Shown here: positions 26,513-34,883 of the stretch, piece by piece
Layout: each line of letters starts with the position of its first letter
Position numbering within the stretch: position 1 is the stretch's first letter
NCBI GenBank assembly: GCA_051003795.1
Contig: JBPCKZ010000056.1
Span: forward strand, 1-47,158
DNA from: JALYXS01 sp051003795
Lineage (GTDB): Bacteria > Acidobacteriota > Terriglobia > Bryobacterales > Bryobacteraceae
Length of the DNA stretch: 47,158 nucleotides
Direction: 5' to 3'
Program-made: the position numbers and the translations under genes
Notes under the pieces: model-generated
Database searches by the model: none
Seen by the model: only the letters and a program-made list of their open reading frames with translations
What the model was told of the DNA's origin: nothing

Positions 26513-28612
26513 GTGACGCGGCGTGAATTGTTATCGATTCCACTCGGCGCCGCCGTTGGCAAATTTCCGGGGACGCAGTATCGCGATTACGCGCGCTGCT
26601 TGCCGGATTACTTGCGAACCCTCGCGGCGCAAGCTTATGAGCGGCGGAATCGGGAAATCGAGACGCTGACTACTCCCGCCGCAATTCGGCAGCGGCAGAA
26701 ATGGGTTGCGGAGACGTTCTGGCGGCTGGTGGGCGGCAAGCCGGATAATAGTCCGCTACATGCTCAGCAGACCGGATCTTTCGACCGGCCGGGGTACCGG
26801 GTAGAGAAGATTATCTATCAGAGCCGTCCCGAATTTTATATTCCCGCCGACGTTTACGTGCCGACGCCCGGCGATCCGCCATTCCCCGGCGTTCTTTTTC
26901 AGATGGGGCATTCGCCCAATGGCAAGGCCGCCGATACTTATCAGCGCTGCTGCCAGGGTCTCGCGAAACTGGGCTATCTGGTGCTGGCGTTCGATCCCAT
27001 GGGGCAGGGCGAGCGTATTTATTATCCCGATGAATCGGGCACTCACACGCGGCTGCGTTCGGCGGACGACGAGCACACCGTGCCTGGGCGCCAGATGCTT
27101 CTGCTGGGTGAGACCGCGTCTCGGTTGCAAGTTTGGGATGCCATTCGAAGCCTGGACGTTTTGGCCGCCCATCCGAAAGTCGATGCCATGCGGCTGGCTT
27201 CGACGGGACAATCGGGCGGCGGCACGCTGACGATGTTGCTGCTGGCGGTCGACGACCGGCTTGCGGCCGCGGCGGTGTGCAGCGGCAACACTGAAAATTT
27301 CGCTTGCGCGGATTTCAACCCGCCCGGATCGACGGACGACGCGGAGCAGGATTTCGTGAACTCGGGTCCCGTTAGGTTCGACCGGTGGGACGTTTTTTAT
27401 CCGTTTGCTCCGAAGCCGCTCTTGATTACGGTCAGCGACAAGGATTCGTTCGGGACTTACTCGCCGAATTACCTTGCAAGCGGGTGGGAGGAGTTCGGCA
27501 AGCTGAAGCGAGCTTATGAAATTCTGGGCAAGCCGGAGAATCTGGCATGGTCGGACACGCCGCTGCCGCATGGCCTGTCGTATGACAGCAGGTTGCAGGT
27601 TTACAACTGGTTCGAGCGCCATCTGAAAGGGAGCGCGCGCAAGATTGAAAAGGAGATCGAAGAGGAACCCGCCGTCGCGCCCGAACGGGATGAGGTGTTG
27701 TGGGCATCGAAGAAGGGCAATGTGCGCGCGTTCGGCGGGCAGACGCCGTTCACGTTGCTAAAATCGCGCAACGCGGCGATGACGCCGGTTCCGCTGGACC
27801 GGCTGGTGGGGGCGGACCGCCCGCCCTCGGGTTCGCGCGCGCGGGTGCTGTCGCGGGTTCCGTCGCGGGGGATCGAAATTGAGGCGGTTGAGGTGCAATC
27901 CGCGAAGGAAGTTTGGCTGCCTGCGTGGGTGTTTCGTCCGCGAGTGGCCGATCCGTCGAAGCCCGTGCTGCTGATGCTGGATCCAGCCGGGCGCAATGTG
28001 CATTGGCACGAGGGGGAGACCTACCAGGAGCTCGCGCGCAAAGGCTATGTGGTTTGCGCTTCCGACGTTCGCGGCGTTGGCGACCTCGCGCCCGAATACT
28101 CGCGCGGGGCGGCGGGATACGCTGCTTCGCACCATGCGGAAGAAGATTATGCTTGGGCTTCGCTGATTCTTGGGAAGTCATTATTGGGGCAGCGGGTGAC
28201 GGATATCCTCGCGCTGTTGGCGGCGCTTCGCGCGCATCCGGGTCTTGAAGGAAAAAAAATGGTCGTCCATGCGAAGGATCGTCTCACCGTTCCAGCGATT
28301 TTCGCGGCTGCGCTTGACCGCGGGATTGAGTCTGTCTATCTTTCGGGCGGGCTGGTCTCTTACCGGAGCGTGGTGGAGTCTGAACATTACACGATTCCGC
28401 TATCGAGTTTTTGTTGGGATATTTTGAGGCATACGGACTTGCCGGAGATTGTTGCGGGTCTCGGATCCACGAAAGTGACGCTGGCGGGAACGGTGGATGC
28501 GTTGGGCAAGACGCTCGATGTCGGCATCGTGCGTCGGACCTATGTCGACGCGAACAACGCCACCGTTCGTTCGGATCCGGATCGGAGCTTCCGGGAGCTT
28601 TTAAATCCGTAG
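26513..28612 (+). CDS. Tat-type double alpha/beta hydrolase (acetyl-xylan-esterase-like)
   Basis: 699 residues from GTG 26513. The start MTRRELLSIPLGAAVG looks like a twin-arginine leader. The first alpha/beta-hydrolase domain (about 90-380) has VLAFDPMGQGERIYYPDE and the nucleophile elbow GQSGGG with Ser234; DKDSFGTYSPN and LPHGLSYDSR supply probable Asp and His. A second, related domain (about 470-690) has VVCASDVRGVGDLAPEY but HAKDR (residues 586-590) in place of GxSxG, so it has lost the nucleophile. The likely activity is on carbohydrate esters outside the cytoplasm. It is 13 bases downstream of the barrel gene and converges with, and overlaps by 12 bases, the acyltransferase gene. Confidence 0.85.
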   Translation: MTRRELLSIPLGAAVGKFPGTQYRDYARCLPDYLRTLAAQAYERRNREIETLTTPAAIRQRQKWVAETFWRLVGGKPDNSPLHAQQTGSFDRPGYRVEKIIYQSRPEFYIPADVYVPTPGDPPFPGVLFQMGHSPNGKAADTYQRCCQGLAKLGYLVLAFDPMGQGERIYYPDESGTHTRLRSADDEHTVPGRQMLLLGETASRLQVWDAIRSLDVLAAHPKVDAMRLASTGQSGGGTLTMLLLAVDDRLAAAAVCSGNTENFACADFNPPGSTDDAEQDFVNSGPVRFDRWDVFYPFAPKPLLITVSDKDSFGTYSPNYLASGWEEFGKLKRAYEILGKPENLAWSDTPLPHGLSYDSRLQVYNWFERHLKGSARKIEKEIEEEPAVAPERDEVLWASKKGNVRAFGGQTPFTLLKSRNAAMTPVPLDRLVGADRPPSGSRARVLSRVPSRGIEIEAVEVQSAKEVWLPAWVFRPRVADPSKPVLLMLDPAGRNVHWHEGETYQELARKGYVVCASDVRGVGDLAPEYSRGAAGYAASHHAEEDYAWASLILGKSLLGQRVTDILALLAALRAHPGLEGKKMVVHAKDRLTVPAIFAAALDRGIESVYLSGGLVSYRSVVESEHYTIPLSSFCWDILRHTDLPEIVAGLGSTKVTLAGTVDALGKTLDVGIVRRTYVDANNATVRSDPDRSFRELLNP

Positions 28613-29779
28613 AAAAATTCTTCGGCCGTACATCCAGAGCAAAATCAGCCAATACGTAAGCAGCACGGCGGCCCCCGTGACCAGCGGCTCCAGCGGCGCG
28701 CCGAACGTTTGAAAGCTGCCCCTTCCCAAATGAATATGGAACGAATCCGCGATGAAATTATTGAATAAATGCGCGATCAGGTAGGCCGCGATGGAGTTCA
28801 TCCCAATCACCACGAGCGGGAACGCCCATTTGCGATAGCCTCTTATCTCCGTCAACCAACTGAAGGCGGCGAGGAGAAGGAAGCACGCTCCTCCGCTGAA
28901 GAGCGTCCAACTGGGCGTCCAGATTCGCTTCACAACCGGACACGCGCCGGAGAAATGCAGAAGGAGACCGGCGGCTATTCCGACGATTCCCGCAATCAAC
29001 AAGCGCCGCATCGGGACATGCGGGCTGCTTTCACGAAGCCACCGACCCGCCGCCAGGCCAAGGATCATCGTCCCGAGCGTCGGGATAAAACTGAGCGTGA
29101 GATAGCCGCCGCTGTTGGCAACGAAAGGCGTCGCGCGCGGAAATAGATTCAGGAACCAGACATCGAACGCGGCGCCCAGGTTACTGTTCTTGGCCCAGTG
29201 CGCGGCGAATCCGGGCCCGGGCGCCGGGTAGATTGCCCAGGCGAGCCAGTACCCGATCAGGATTGTGGCAAGCGCGATCCATTGCCGGCGCGGGCGCCGG
29301 AATCCGAGCAGAAACAAAAATGGATAGCCCAAGCCGATTTGGGTGAGCGTATCTTCGAACGTGAAGTTCGTCCGCGGGCCATGCGTCGAGCGCAGAAAAA
29401 TTCCTAGCGCGATCAGCAGCAGCGACCGCCAAAGTGCGTGCGCGAACATCTTGGGGAATGTCGCGCCTTTCCCCAGGCGGCTCGCGATCGAGTACGGAAG
29501 CGCCACGCCCACCAGGAATGAAAACGAGGGCTGGATGAGATCGTGCAGCGAGCAGCCCGCCCACTCGACGTGGCTCTGGTTGTACGCGAGAACGCTCCAA
29601 ATCCAACTGCCCGGAAAAGCTTTGGCGACGCGCGCGAGCTGCAGCACCTCCGCCATCATCAGCAGCATCACCAAGCCGCGATACGCGTCCATTGCGACGT
29701 TGCGCTGCACGGGCGCGGCGACATGGGCCGGTCCGGGAACGGGTGTTCGGATGGCCGACGGTTCGAGTACCGCTTGCAT
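28601..29779 (-). CDS. DUF5009/HGSNAT-like membrane acyltransferase
   Basis: 392 residues with about 10 membrane segments. MDAYRGLVMLLMMAEVLQLA, WAGCSLHDLIQPSFSFLVGV and GTMILGLAAGRWLRESS are characteristic of the heparan-alpha-glucosaminide N-acetyltransferase/NagX (DUF5009) family of polytopic proteins that transfer acetyl groups or transport amino sugars. The final third (VIGMNSIAAYLIAHLFNNFI) is a typical late segment. It starts 6 bases after the DinB stop, so the two are co-transcribed. No specific sugar substrate is evident. Confidence 0.88.
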   Translation of the reverse strand: MQAVLEPSAIRTPVPGPAHVAAPVQRNVAMDAYRGLVMLLMMAEVLQLARVAKAFPGSWIWSVLAYNQSHVEWAGCSLHDLIQPSFSFLVGVALPYSIASRLGKGATFPKMFAHALWRSLLLIALGIFLRSTHGPRTNFTFEDTLTQIGLGYPFLFLLGFRRPRRQWIALATILIGYWLAWAIYPAPGPGFAAHWAKNSNLGAAFDVWFLNLFPRATPFVANSGGYLTLSFIPTLGTMILGLAAGRWLRESSPHVPMRRLLIAGIVGIAAGLLLHFSGACPVVKRIWTPSWTLFSGGACFLLLAAFSWLTEIRGYRKWAFPLVVIGMNSIAAYLIAHLFNNFIADSFHIHLGRGSFQTFGAPLEPLVTGAAVLLTYWLILLWMYGRRIFLRI

Positions 29780-29785
29780 GGGAAG

Positions 29786-30316
29786 TTACTTCTTAGGCGG
29801 GCTCGAAGGCGGCACGAGATTTTTCAGGCGCATGTAGGTCACCATGTTGCCGTAGTGTTCATCGTCGTGCGCGGTGTTGAACGATAAGACTGTCAGCTTC
29901 GCCGAGTCGCGGCCGAAAAACTTTACGATCTGAGCGGCCTGGGCGTCGGTCATGCCGTCGTAGACTTTGTCGCAGTACGCGAACCCGTCTTTCAGCGCTT
30001 GCACCAAATCCGCCTTCGAAGTCTTGCCTTTCTCGATTCCCGGGGCCGGACCTTTTTCACCGGAGGCGGCGGAGCAGAATCCGTATTGAGCGTCGGCCAC
30101 ATGCCCGACGAGTTGGCCGAAACTGCGCACTTCGGGAGTCGGCTTGAACGAGTAATTCTCCTCCGGCATTTGCTCGGCGGCCTTGACGATGTTGCCCTTC
30201 ACGATTCCGTAAATCACCTTTTGACCCGCACTGAGAGGATCTGAAGTTTGCGCGAATGCCATCAATGTCCACGTGAGACAGACGAATGCGATCGAGAGCT
30301 GCGTTCGGATATTCAT
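29786..30316 (-). CDS. DinB-family protein with signal peptide
   Basis: 176 residues. A signal peptide (MNIRTQLSIAFVCLTWTLMAFAQ) precedes a four-helix DinB/YfiT-type domain: EQMPEENYSFKPTPEVRSFG, QLVGHVADAQYGFC and FNTAHDDEHYGNMVTYMRL. The His residues in GHVAD and HDDEHYG fit the three-His metal site of the superfamily. Most DinB proteins are cytosolic thiol-S-transferase-like enzymes; export is notable. Start ATG 30316 has GGAGGA 5 bases upstream. Confidence 0.9.
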   Translation of the reverse strand: MNIRTQLSIAFVCLTWTLMAFAQTSDPLSAGQKVIYGIVKGNIVKAAEQMPEENYSFKPTPEVRSFGQLVGHVADAQYGFCSAASGEKGPAPGIEKGKTSKADLVQALKDGFAYCDKVYDGMTDAQAAQIVKFFGRDSAKLTVLSFNTAHDDEHYGNMVTYMRLKNLVPPSSPPKK

Positions 30317-30437
30317 AATGTCCTCCAGGAAATCATGACACAGAAGCTTGTCTTAGCGGGGTTTGGTATCATCAAGCACGCGAACGGACCTGGGAGAATC
30401 CCTCGAACCGCTTCGCCGCAACCTGAGGAGGTTGAAC

Positions 30438-31979
30438 TTGCGCGTCCATTTAGTCAATCCGAGCGACGTTTCTTTTGGGATTGGCGTTATCACACCCCGA
30501 TGGCTGTATGTGCTGGCCGCCGCGACTCCCGCGAAATATGGCGACCCGCTCATCACCGACGAGACTCTCGAAACATTCGACCCGAGCGGGATACGGAAGG
30601 GCGATGTCGTCGGAATCGGCATCCATACGGGGAACGCGTTGCGCGGTCATGTTGTCGGACAAATGGCTAAGGAACGCGGCGCTTTCGTGGTTTATGGGGG
30701 AATTCACGCGACCCTATATCCCGATGAGGCTCGGGACCTCGGTGCCGCCGACGCGGTGGTGGCTGGCGATGGCGACGTGATCTGGAAAGCCGTTCTAGCC
30801 GATTGCGAACTGGGCGCCCCGAAGCCGTTTTACGATGGCGGCCGCGTCTCGGCCGAGCGTTTCTCGCCTGCACGTTGGGATTTGATGCCGCTCAAAGCCT
30901 ACATGTGGGCTTCGGTGCAAACGGTGCGCGGATGCCCGAAGCACTGTTCTTTCTGTTCGGTGTGGCGCACCGATGGCCAGAAGCCGCGGCAGCGCTCGGC
31001 CGATCCCGTAATTCAGGAGATCGTTCAGCTGCGCCGTTTAGGCTACCGCTTTATCGCTCTGGCCGACGACAATTTTTACCCAGTCACGCTGACGGATCTC
31101 GCGCTGGCGCGCCGGCAGAATAATCAGGCGCGTGTCGCCGAACTCGAGCGCATTCGCGCCGAACGATTCGATCTGATGGATCGGCTATCGGAGCTGCCGG
31201 AGGACATGGTGTTCTTTACGCAGATCACCATGGAAGCCGCGGAAGACACCGAATTTCTGGATGCCATGCGCAAGGCTCGGATCAAGGGCGCGCTGGTCGG
31301 CGTCGAAGCGGTTACGAAGGAAGGATTGAAGGCCGTTTACAAGGATTTCAACTACGCCGGCGATCAACTGGCGGAGCGCCTCCAAGTGTTCCTGCAACAC
31401 GGGGTGCATGTGCTCGGGTCGTTTATCTTCGGGCTCCCGACGGATCGCCCGGAGACGTTCGACGCGACCGCGGCACTCGCCAAACAGGCGAACCTCACCT
31501 TCGCACAGTTCGTCATGATGACGCCATTTCCGGGCACGGTCGATTTCGAGCGCTGGGAAAAGGAACAGGGCGAGGGCGTCCAGCGGGTGGATGGCATTCC
31601 GGTGACGCGTTACTGGCTGATTCCGGCGGCCGTGCGTCCCAAGATGTTTTTCGCTCACCCGACCATGACGACGGACGAGATCAGCGCGCGAACGCAGGGC
31701 GTTTGGGATAAATTTTATAGCGTTCCGGAGATCTGGAAACGGTCGAAGTGCGTGATTTCTTTGCGTGGCCGGATGGCGTTTGTAGGTGTATCGATGCTTT
31801 ACCGGCAGATGTATGCGAATACCGGAATCTCCACGGATAGCGCTCGCAAGAAGACGGCGACGAATTGGGCCAGGTGGCTGGCTAAACCGACCCGGCTCTT
31901 GTTCCGCGCGAAGCCGATGGCGGATTTGCGGATGCCTGGGGCGGAACGATCGTCGCCTCTGGTGGTTCTGGCACCTTGA
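30438..31979 (+). CDS. B12-binding-like radical SAM protein
   Basis: 514 residues. TTG at 30438 is chosen as the start because GAGGAGG at 30425-30431 lies 6 bases before it and the product begins LRVHLVNPSDVSFGIGVITP. An N-terminal B12-binding-like Rossmann domain (VVYGGIHATLYPDEARDL, AVVAGDGDVIW) lacks an obvious DxHxxG. The radical SAM core follows with CPKHCSFC, Cys166, Cys170 and Cys173, and then IALADDNFYP and a GSFIFGLPTDRPETFDA region. This is the layout of the large cobalamin-dependent radical SAM (or related methyltransferase/hydroxylase) class. No partner gene indicates the substrate; a hopanoid or lipid-modifying role is only a guess. Confidence 0.88.
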   Translation: MRVHLVNPSDVSFGIGVITPRWLYVLAAATPAKYGDPLITDETLETFDPSGIRKGDVVGIGIHTGNALRGHVVGQMAKERGAFVVYGGIHATLYPDEARDLGAADAVVAGDGDVIWKAVLADCELGAPKPFYDGGRVSAERFSPARWDLMPLKAYMWASVQTVRGCPKHCSFCSVWRTDGQKPRQRSADPVIQEIVQLRRLGYRFIALADDNFYPVTLTDLALARRQNNQARVAELERIRAERFDLMDRLSELPEDMVFFTQITMEAAEDTEFLDAMRKARIKGALVGVEAVTKEGLKAVYKDFNYAGDQLAERLQVFLQHGVHVLGSFIFGLPTDRPETFDATAALAKQANLTFAQFVMMTPFPGTVDFERWEKEQGEGVQRVDGIPVTRYWLIPAAVRPKMFFAHPTMTTDEISARTQGVWDKFYSVPEIWKRSKCVISLRGRMAFVGVSMLYRQMYANTGISTDSARKKTATNWARWLAKPTRLLFRAKPMADLRMPGAERSSPLVVLAP

Positions 31980-32073
31980 AATCGCGGTTTAACGGCCTGT
32001 CGCGGACAATACCGGCTCGGTAACATGCGTGTTGCCGCGCGATGAGATCTTCGCGTTCCGGCGGCGAAGTGCC

Positions 32074-32310
32074 TCACTCCACGCGGGAGCTGCCATCACT
32101 CCCGGTGCTGGTGGTTTGCTGAAGGCCGGTAGCCGGATTTGCTATCTTGACGGCGGCGCCGGGGATGGCGGCTCCGCCCGGATCGGTAATTGTACCCGTT
32201 ATATTGCCGCGATCCTGGGCGAAGCCCGTTGAAGTGAAGAAAATCAGAAATAGAAGGGCGAAAGGACGGAGGATAAGCGTGTGTTTCCTTCCAGCGCTCG
32301 ATTGTTTCAC
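32074..32310 (-). pseudogene. 5' remnant of an Oar-like TonB-dependent receptor
   Basis: Read on the minus strand from a GTG at 32310, the frame encodes a signal peptide (LILRPFALLFLIFFTSTGFA) and then the start of a carboxypeptidase-regulatory/CarboxypepD_reg domain (NITGTITDPGGAAIPGAAVK, ANPATGLQQTTSTGSDGS). It then stops after SRVE, where a receptor of about 1000 residues would continue. No barrel or plug sequence follows, so only about 78 residues remain. The surrounding 31980-32402 is otherwise non-coding. Frame decay or deletion after the GSDGS position is the simplest reading. The start codon is uncertain because there is no ribosome binding site. Confidence 0.7.
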
Positions 32311-32402
32311 AGTTGAAAGGGTCAGGGCCAAATGCGAGGTTGCGAGGGAGTCGTCCACGCGAAGGGGTTGCGATCCCCGCAGTTGACCGTCAAGTGTACT
32401 CT

Positions 32403-33278
32403 TTAGCTGTTCCGTTCCGATAAAGGGGCGTCCGGACTCCAGAACGGTTCGGCCGCGGGAATAAATTCGATAGGTACTTCGGTAATGAACGTCTTCAGCC
32501 AAGTGGCGCAGTTGAGCATGCCGGCCTGCTCGGATGGAATGTGCCCGAGCACGATCAGCCCTTTCTTCTTGCCCGCGGCGATCGTATCGGCGGCGTACTC
32601 GACGAGTTCCCATTCGCGGGCTTCGCCAATGACCAACACGTCGAGATCGGGACGAGCGAACGGGCGCAAACTGCCTGCATAGCCCCAATTACCCGCAACC
32701 GTGTGGACGCGCAGGTTCGGGTCTCCCATGACGCGCATGGTACGGATCTTGAGTTTGTCCTCGATTTGTTTCGCCAGAGCGGAAAGCGCGATGCCGTCGA
32801 AAAGGAACTGCCGGGGGTTCTTGGAGTCGATATTTTTTTCCCAGCCGAGCGCTTGCACCATTCCCGTCGCGATGCCGTCAGGGCGGTGAGCGTGCCAGTG
32901 ATCGTGAAACCGGAACACGACCATATCGTGCTTATCGAGGAAATCCTGTTTGAACCGGTAAGTGGGATCGTCCTTCAAGGGATCTGTTTTATCTTCGTGC
33001 GTGTAAAACGTCGGCTCGTGCGTAACGACGAAGTTCTTTCCCGATGCCGCGGCGCGCTGCACCACATCGAGCGTCGCCATCATGGTGGTCGCGATACCGT
33101 TGACCCGAGTTCCGGGATCGCCGGACTTGATGGTATCGACGGTTTGCGCGCGCCAGGGAACTCCGACGTTCTTCTGAATGCGCTCGATCACCTGTGCGGC
33201 GGTCAACGAACCTCCATCCTGCGCGCCGGCGGCACCCGCCGCGGCCCCGAGCATGAATACTCTTCTCGAAACGTCCAC
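32403..33278 (-). CDS. Nif3-like dinuclear-metal protein with Tat leader
   Basis: 291 residues from GTG 33278, supported by GGAGG 5 bases upstream. The N-terminus (VDVSRRVFMLGAAAGAAGAQ) is a twin-arginine-type leader, and the mature part is the NIF3/DUF34 fold. THEPTFYTHED near the N-terminal third replaces the usual THHP. HDHWHAHRPDG is the second metal-binding segment, and GHIPSEQAG near the C-terminus replaces the common GHYxTE. Several His and acidic ligands are thus kept while the first site differs. Typical members bind two metals and are cytosolic and of uncertain biochemical role. It is upstream of the TonB-receptor remnant and downstream of guaB on the same strand. Confidence 0.87.
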   Translation of the reverse strand: MDVSRRVFMLGAAAGAAGAQDGGSLTAAQVIERIQKNVGVPWRAQTVDTIKSGDPGTRVNGIATTMMATLDVVQRAAASGKNFVVTHEPTFYTHEDKTDPLKDDPTYRFKQDFLDKHDMVVFRFHDHWHAHRPDGIATGMVQALGWEKNIDSKNPRQFLFDGIALSALAKQIEDKLKIRTMRVMGDPNLRVHTVAGNWGYAGSLRPFARPDLDVLVIGEAREWELVEYAADTIAAGKKKGLIVLGHIPSEQAGMLNCATWLKTFITEVPIEFIPAAEPFWSPDAPLSERNS

Positions 33279-33323
33279 GCCTGCCTCCGTGGGAAGTCTA
33301 TCACGCAAGACAACGAAGCGGCC

Positions 33324-34781
33324 TTACTCCACGCGGTAATTCGGCGCTTCCTTGGTAATAATCACGTCGTGCACATGGCTTTCGCGCAGCCCCGCCGGGC
33401 TTACGCGCAAAAACCGCGCATTCTGCTGGAGCGACGGAATATCCGCGCAGCCGCAATATCCCATGCCCGCTTTCAATCCGCCGACAAGCTGATACACCAA
33501 ATCGGCCAACACGCCCTTGGACGCGATGCGCCCCTCAATGCCTTCGGGCACCAGTTTCGCCGCGTTCTCCTGCGAATACCGGTCCCCCCCGCCTTGCGCC
33601 ATTGCGCCTAACGATCCCATGCCGCGATACGTTTTGAACGTCCGGCCCTGATACAAAATCGTCTCTCCGGGGCTTTCATCGGTCCCCGCGAAAAGGCTCC
33701 CGATCATCACCGAATCCGCGCCGGCCGCAATCGCTTTTGTGATGTCGCCCGAAAACTTAATGCCGCCGTCGGCAATCAGAGGCACGCCCGCGACCGACGC
33801 CGCGCGGCTGCATTCCGAAATCGCGGTGATCTGCGGCACGCCCGCCCCTGAGACCACCCGAGTTGTGCAAATCGACCCCGGCCCGATGCCCACCTTGATA
33901 CCGTCCACTCCCAGCCCGATCAATTCGCACGCCGCATCATACGTGGCGACGTTGCCGGTGATTAACTGAACTTCCGGCAGGGCGCGCTTGATCGCGCGAA
34001 CCGCCTGCAGCACCCGCTCGCTATGACCGTGCGCCGTATCGATCGCGATGGCGTCGACATTGCGCGCCACCAGCTCCTGCGCGCGCTCGACAAAATCGCC
34101 GGTCGCGCCAATCGCGGCGCCCACGCGAAGACGCCCCCTCTCATCCTTCGCGGCATTCGGGTACTTCAATTTTTTTTGAATATCTTTTACGGTAATCAGC
34201 CCTTTCAGGTTGTACTGATCGTCCACGACCAGCAACTTCTCGACGCGATGCTGATGCAAGATGGCTTCCGCCTGCTCGAGCGTGGTGCCAACCGGCACGG
34301 TGATCAAATTATCCTTGGTCATCACGTCGGCAATCGGTAGATCGTAGCGAGTCTCAAAACGCAAGTCGCGGTTGGTGAGAATGCCGACCAGTTTGCCGTC
34401 GCTGGTGACTACCGGCACGCCTGAAATGCGGTAGCGTTCCATCACCGCAAGCGCATCGGAAATCTTCTTTTCCGAACCGATGGTCACCGGATCGACAATC
34501 ATGCCGCTTTCACTGCGCTTCACGCGATCCACTTCTTCGGCCTGGCGCGCGATGCTCATGTTGCGGTGAATAAATCCGATGCCGCCCTGCTGCGCCAAGG
34601 CGATTGCCAGGTGCGATTCCGTAACGGTATCCATTGCGGCGCTCACGATTGGGATATTGAGAGCAATCCGCCGCGTGAGGCGCGTGCGCGCGTCCGCATC
34701 CGCGGGAAGAACCTCGCTGTGCGCCGGGACAAGCAGCACGTCGTCAAAAGTGAGACCTTCGCGGATGAGTTCTGAAATCAT
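33324..34781 (-). CDS. guaB: IMP dehydrogenase
   Basis: 485 residues, the normal length. The TIM barrel is interrupted by two CBS domains (YRISGVPVVTSDGKLVG and LHQHRVEKLLVVDDQYNLKG) at about 95-215. Core motifs are AIDTAHGHS, KVGIGPGSICTTRVVSGAG with the catalytic Cys in SICTT, and ADGGIKFSGDITKAIAAGA. The mobile flap has YRGMGSLGAMAQG, and the end is VSPAGLRESHVHDVIITKEA. The enzyme makes XMP from IMP with NAD and is the rate-limiting step of guanine nucleotide synthesis. It is divergent from the JAMM-TonB gene. Confidence 0.97.
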   Translation of the reverse strand: MISELIREGLTFDDVLLVPAHSEVLPADADARTRLTRRIALNIPIVSAAMDTVTESHLAIALAQQGGIGFIHRNMSIARQAEEVDRVKRSESGMIVDPVTIGSEKKISDALAVMERYRISGVPVVTSDGKLVGILTNRDLRFETRYDLPIADVMTKDNLITVPVGTTLEQAEAILHQHRVEKLLVVDDQYNLKGLITVKDIQKKLKYPNAAKDERGRLRVGAAIGATGDFVERAQELVARNVDAIAIDTAHGHSERVLQAVRAIKRALPEVQLITGNVATYDAACELIGLGVDGIKVGIGPGSICTTRVVSGAGVPQITAISECSRAASVAGVPLIADGGIKFSGDITKAIAAGADSVMIGSLFAGTDESPGETILYQGRTFKTYRGMGSLGAMAQGGGDRYSQENAAKLVPEGIEGRIASKGVLADLVYQLVGGLKAGMGYCGCADIPSLQQNARFLRVSPAGLRESHVHDVIITKEAPNYRVE

Positions 34782-34883
34782 GGTGTTTCTTTAGTTTAAC
34801 GTCACTTTATCGAGCATCGCTGTTTTGCAAACTTAGTATATTGGTCCGTGGGGCAAGCCCCGGCTTGTCCCGCCCTTTGGTAC

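Noticed and set aside
34848..34850. GTG start for the JAMM-TonB gene
   Set aside because: It would add a Pro/Cys-rich dozen residues not expected for the domain; ATG 34884 gives a better N-terminus. Not excluded.
34800..34850. TATACT-like -10 elements for guaB and the JAMM-TonB gene
   Set aside because: A good -10 exists on both strands but no -35 at 16-18 base spacing could be found.
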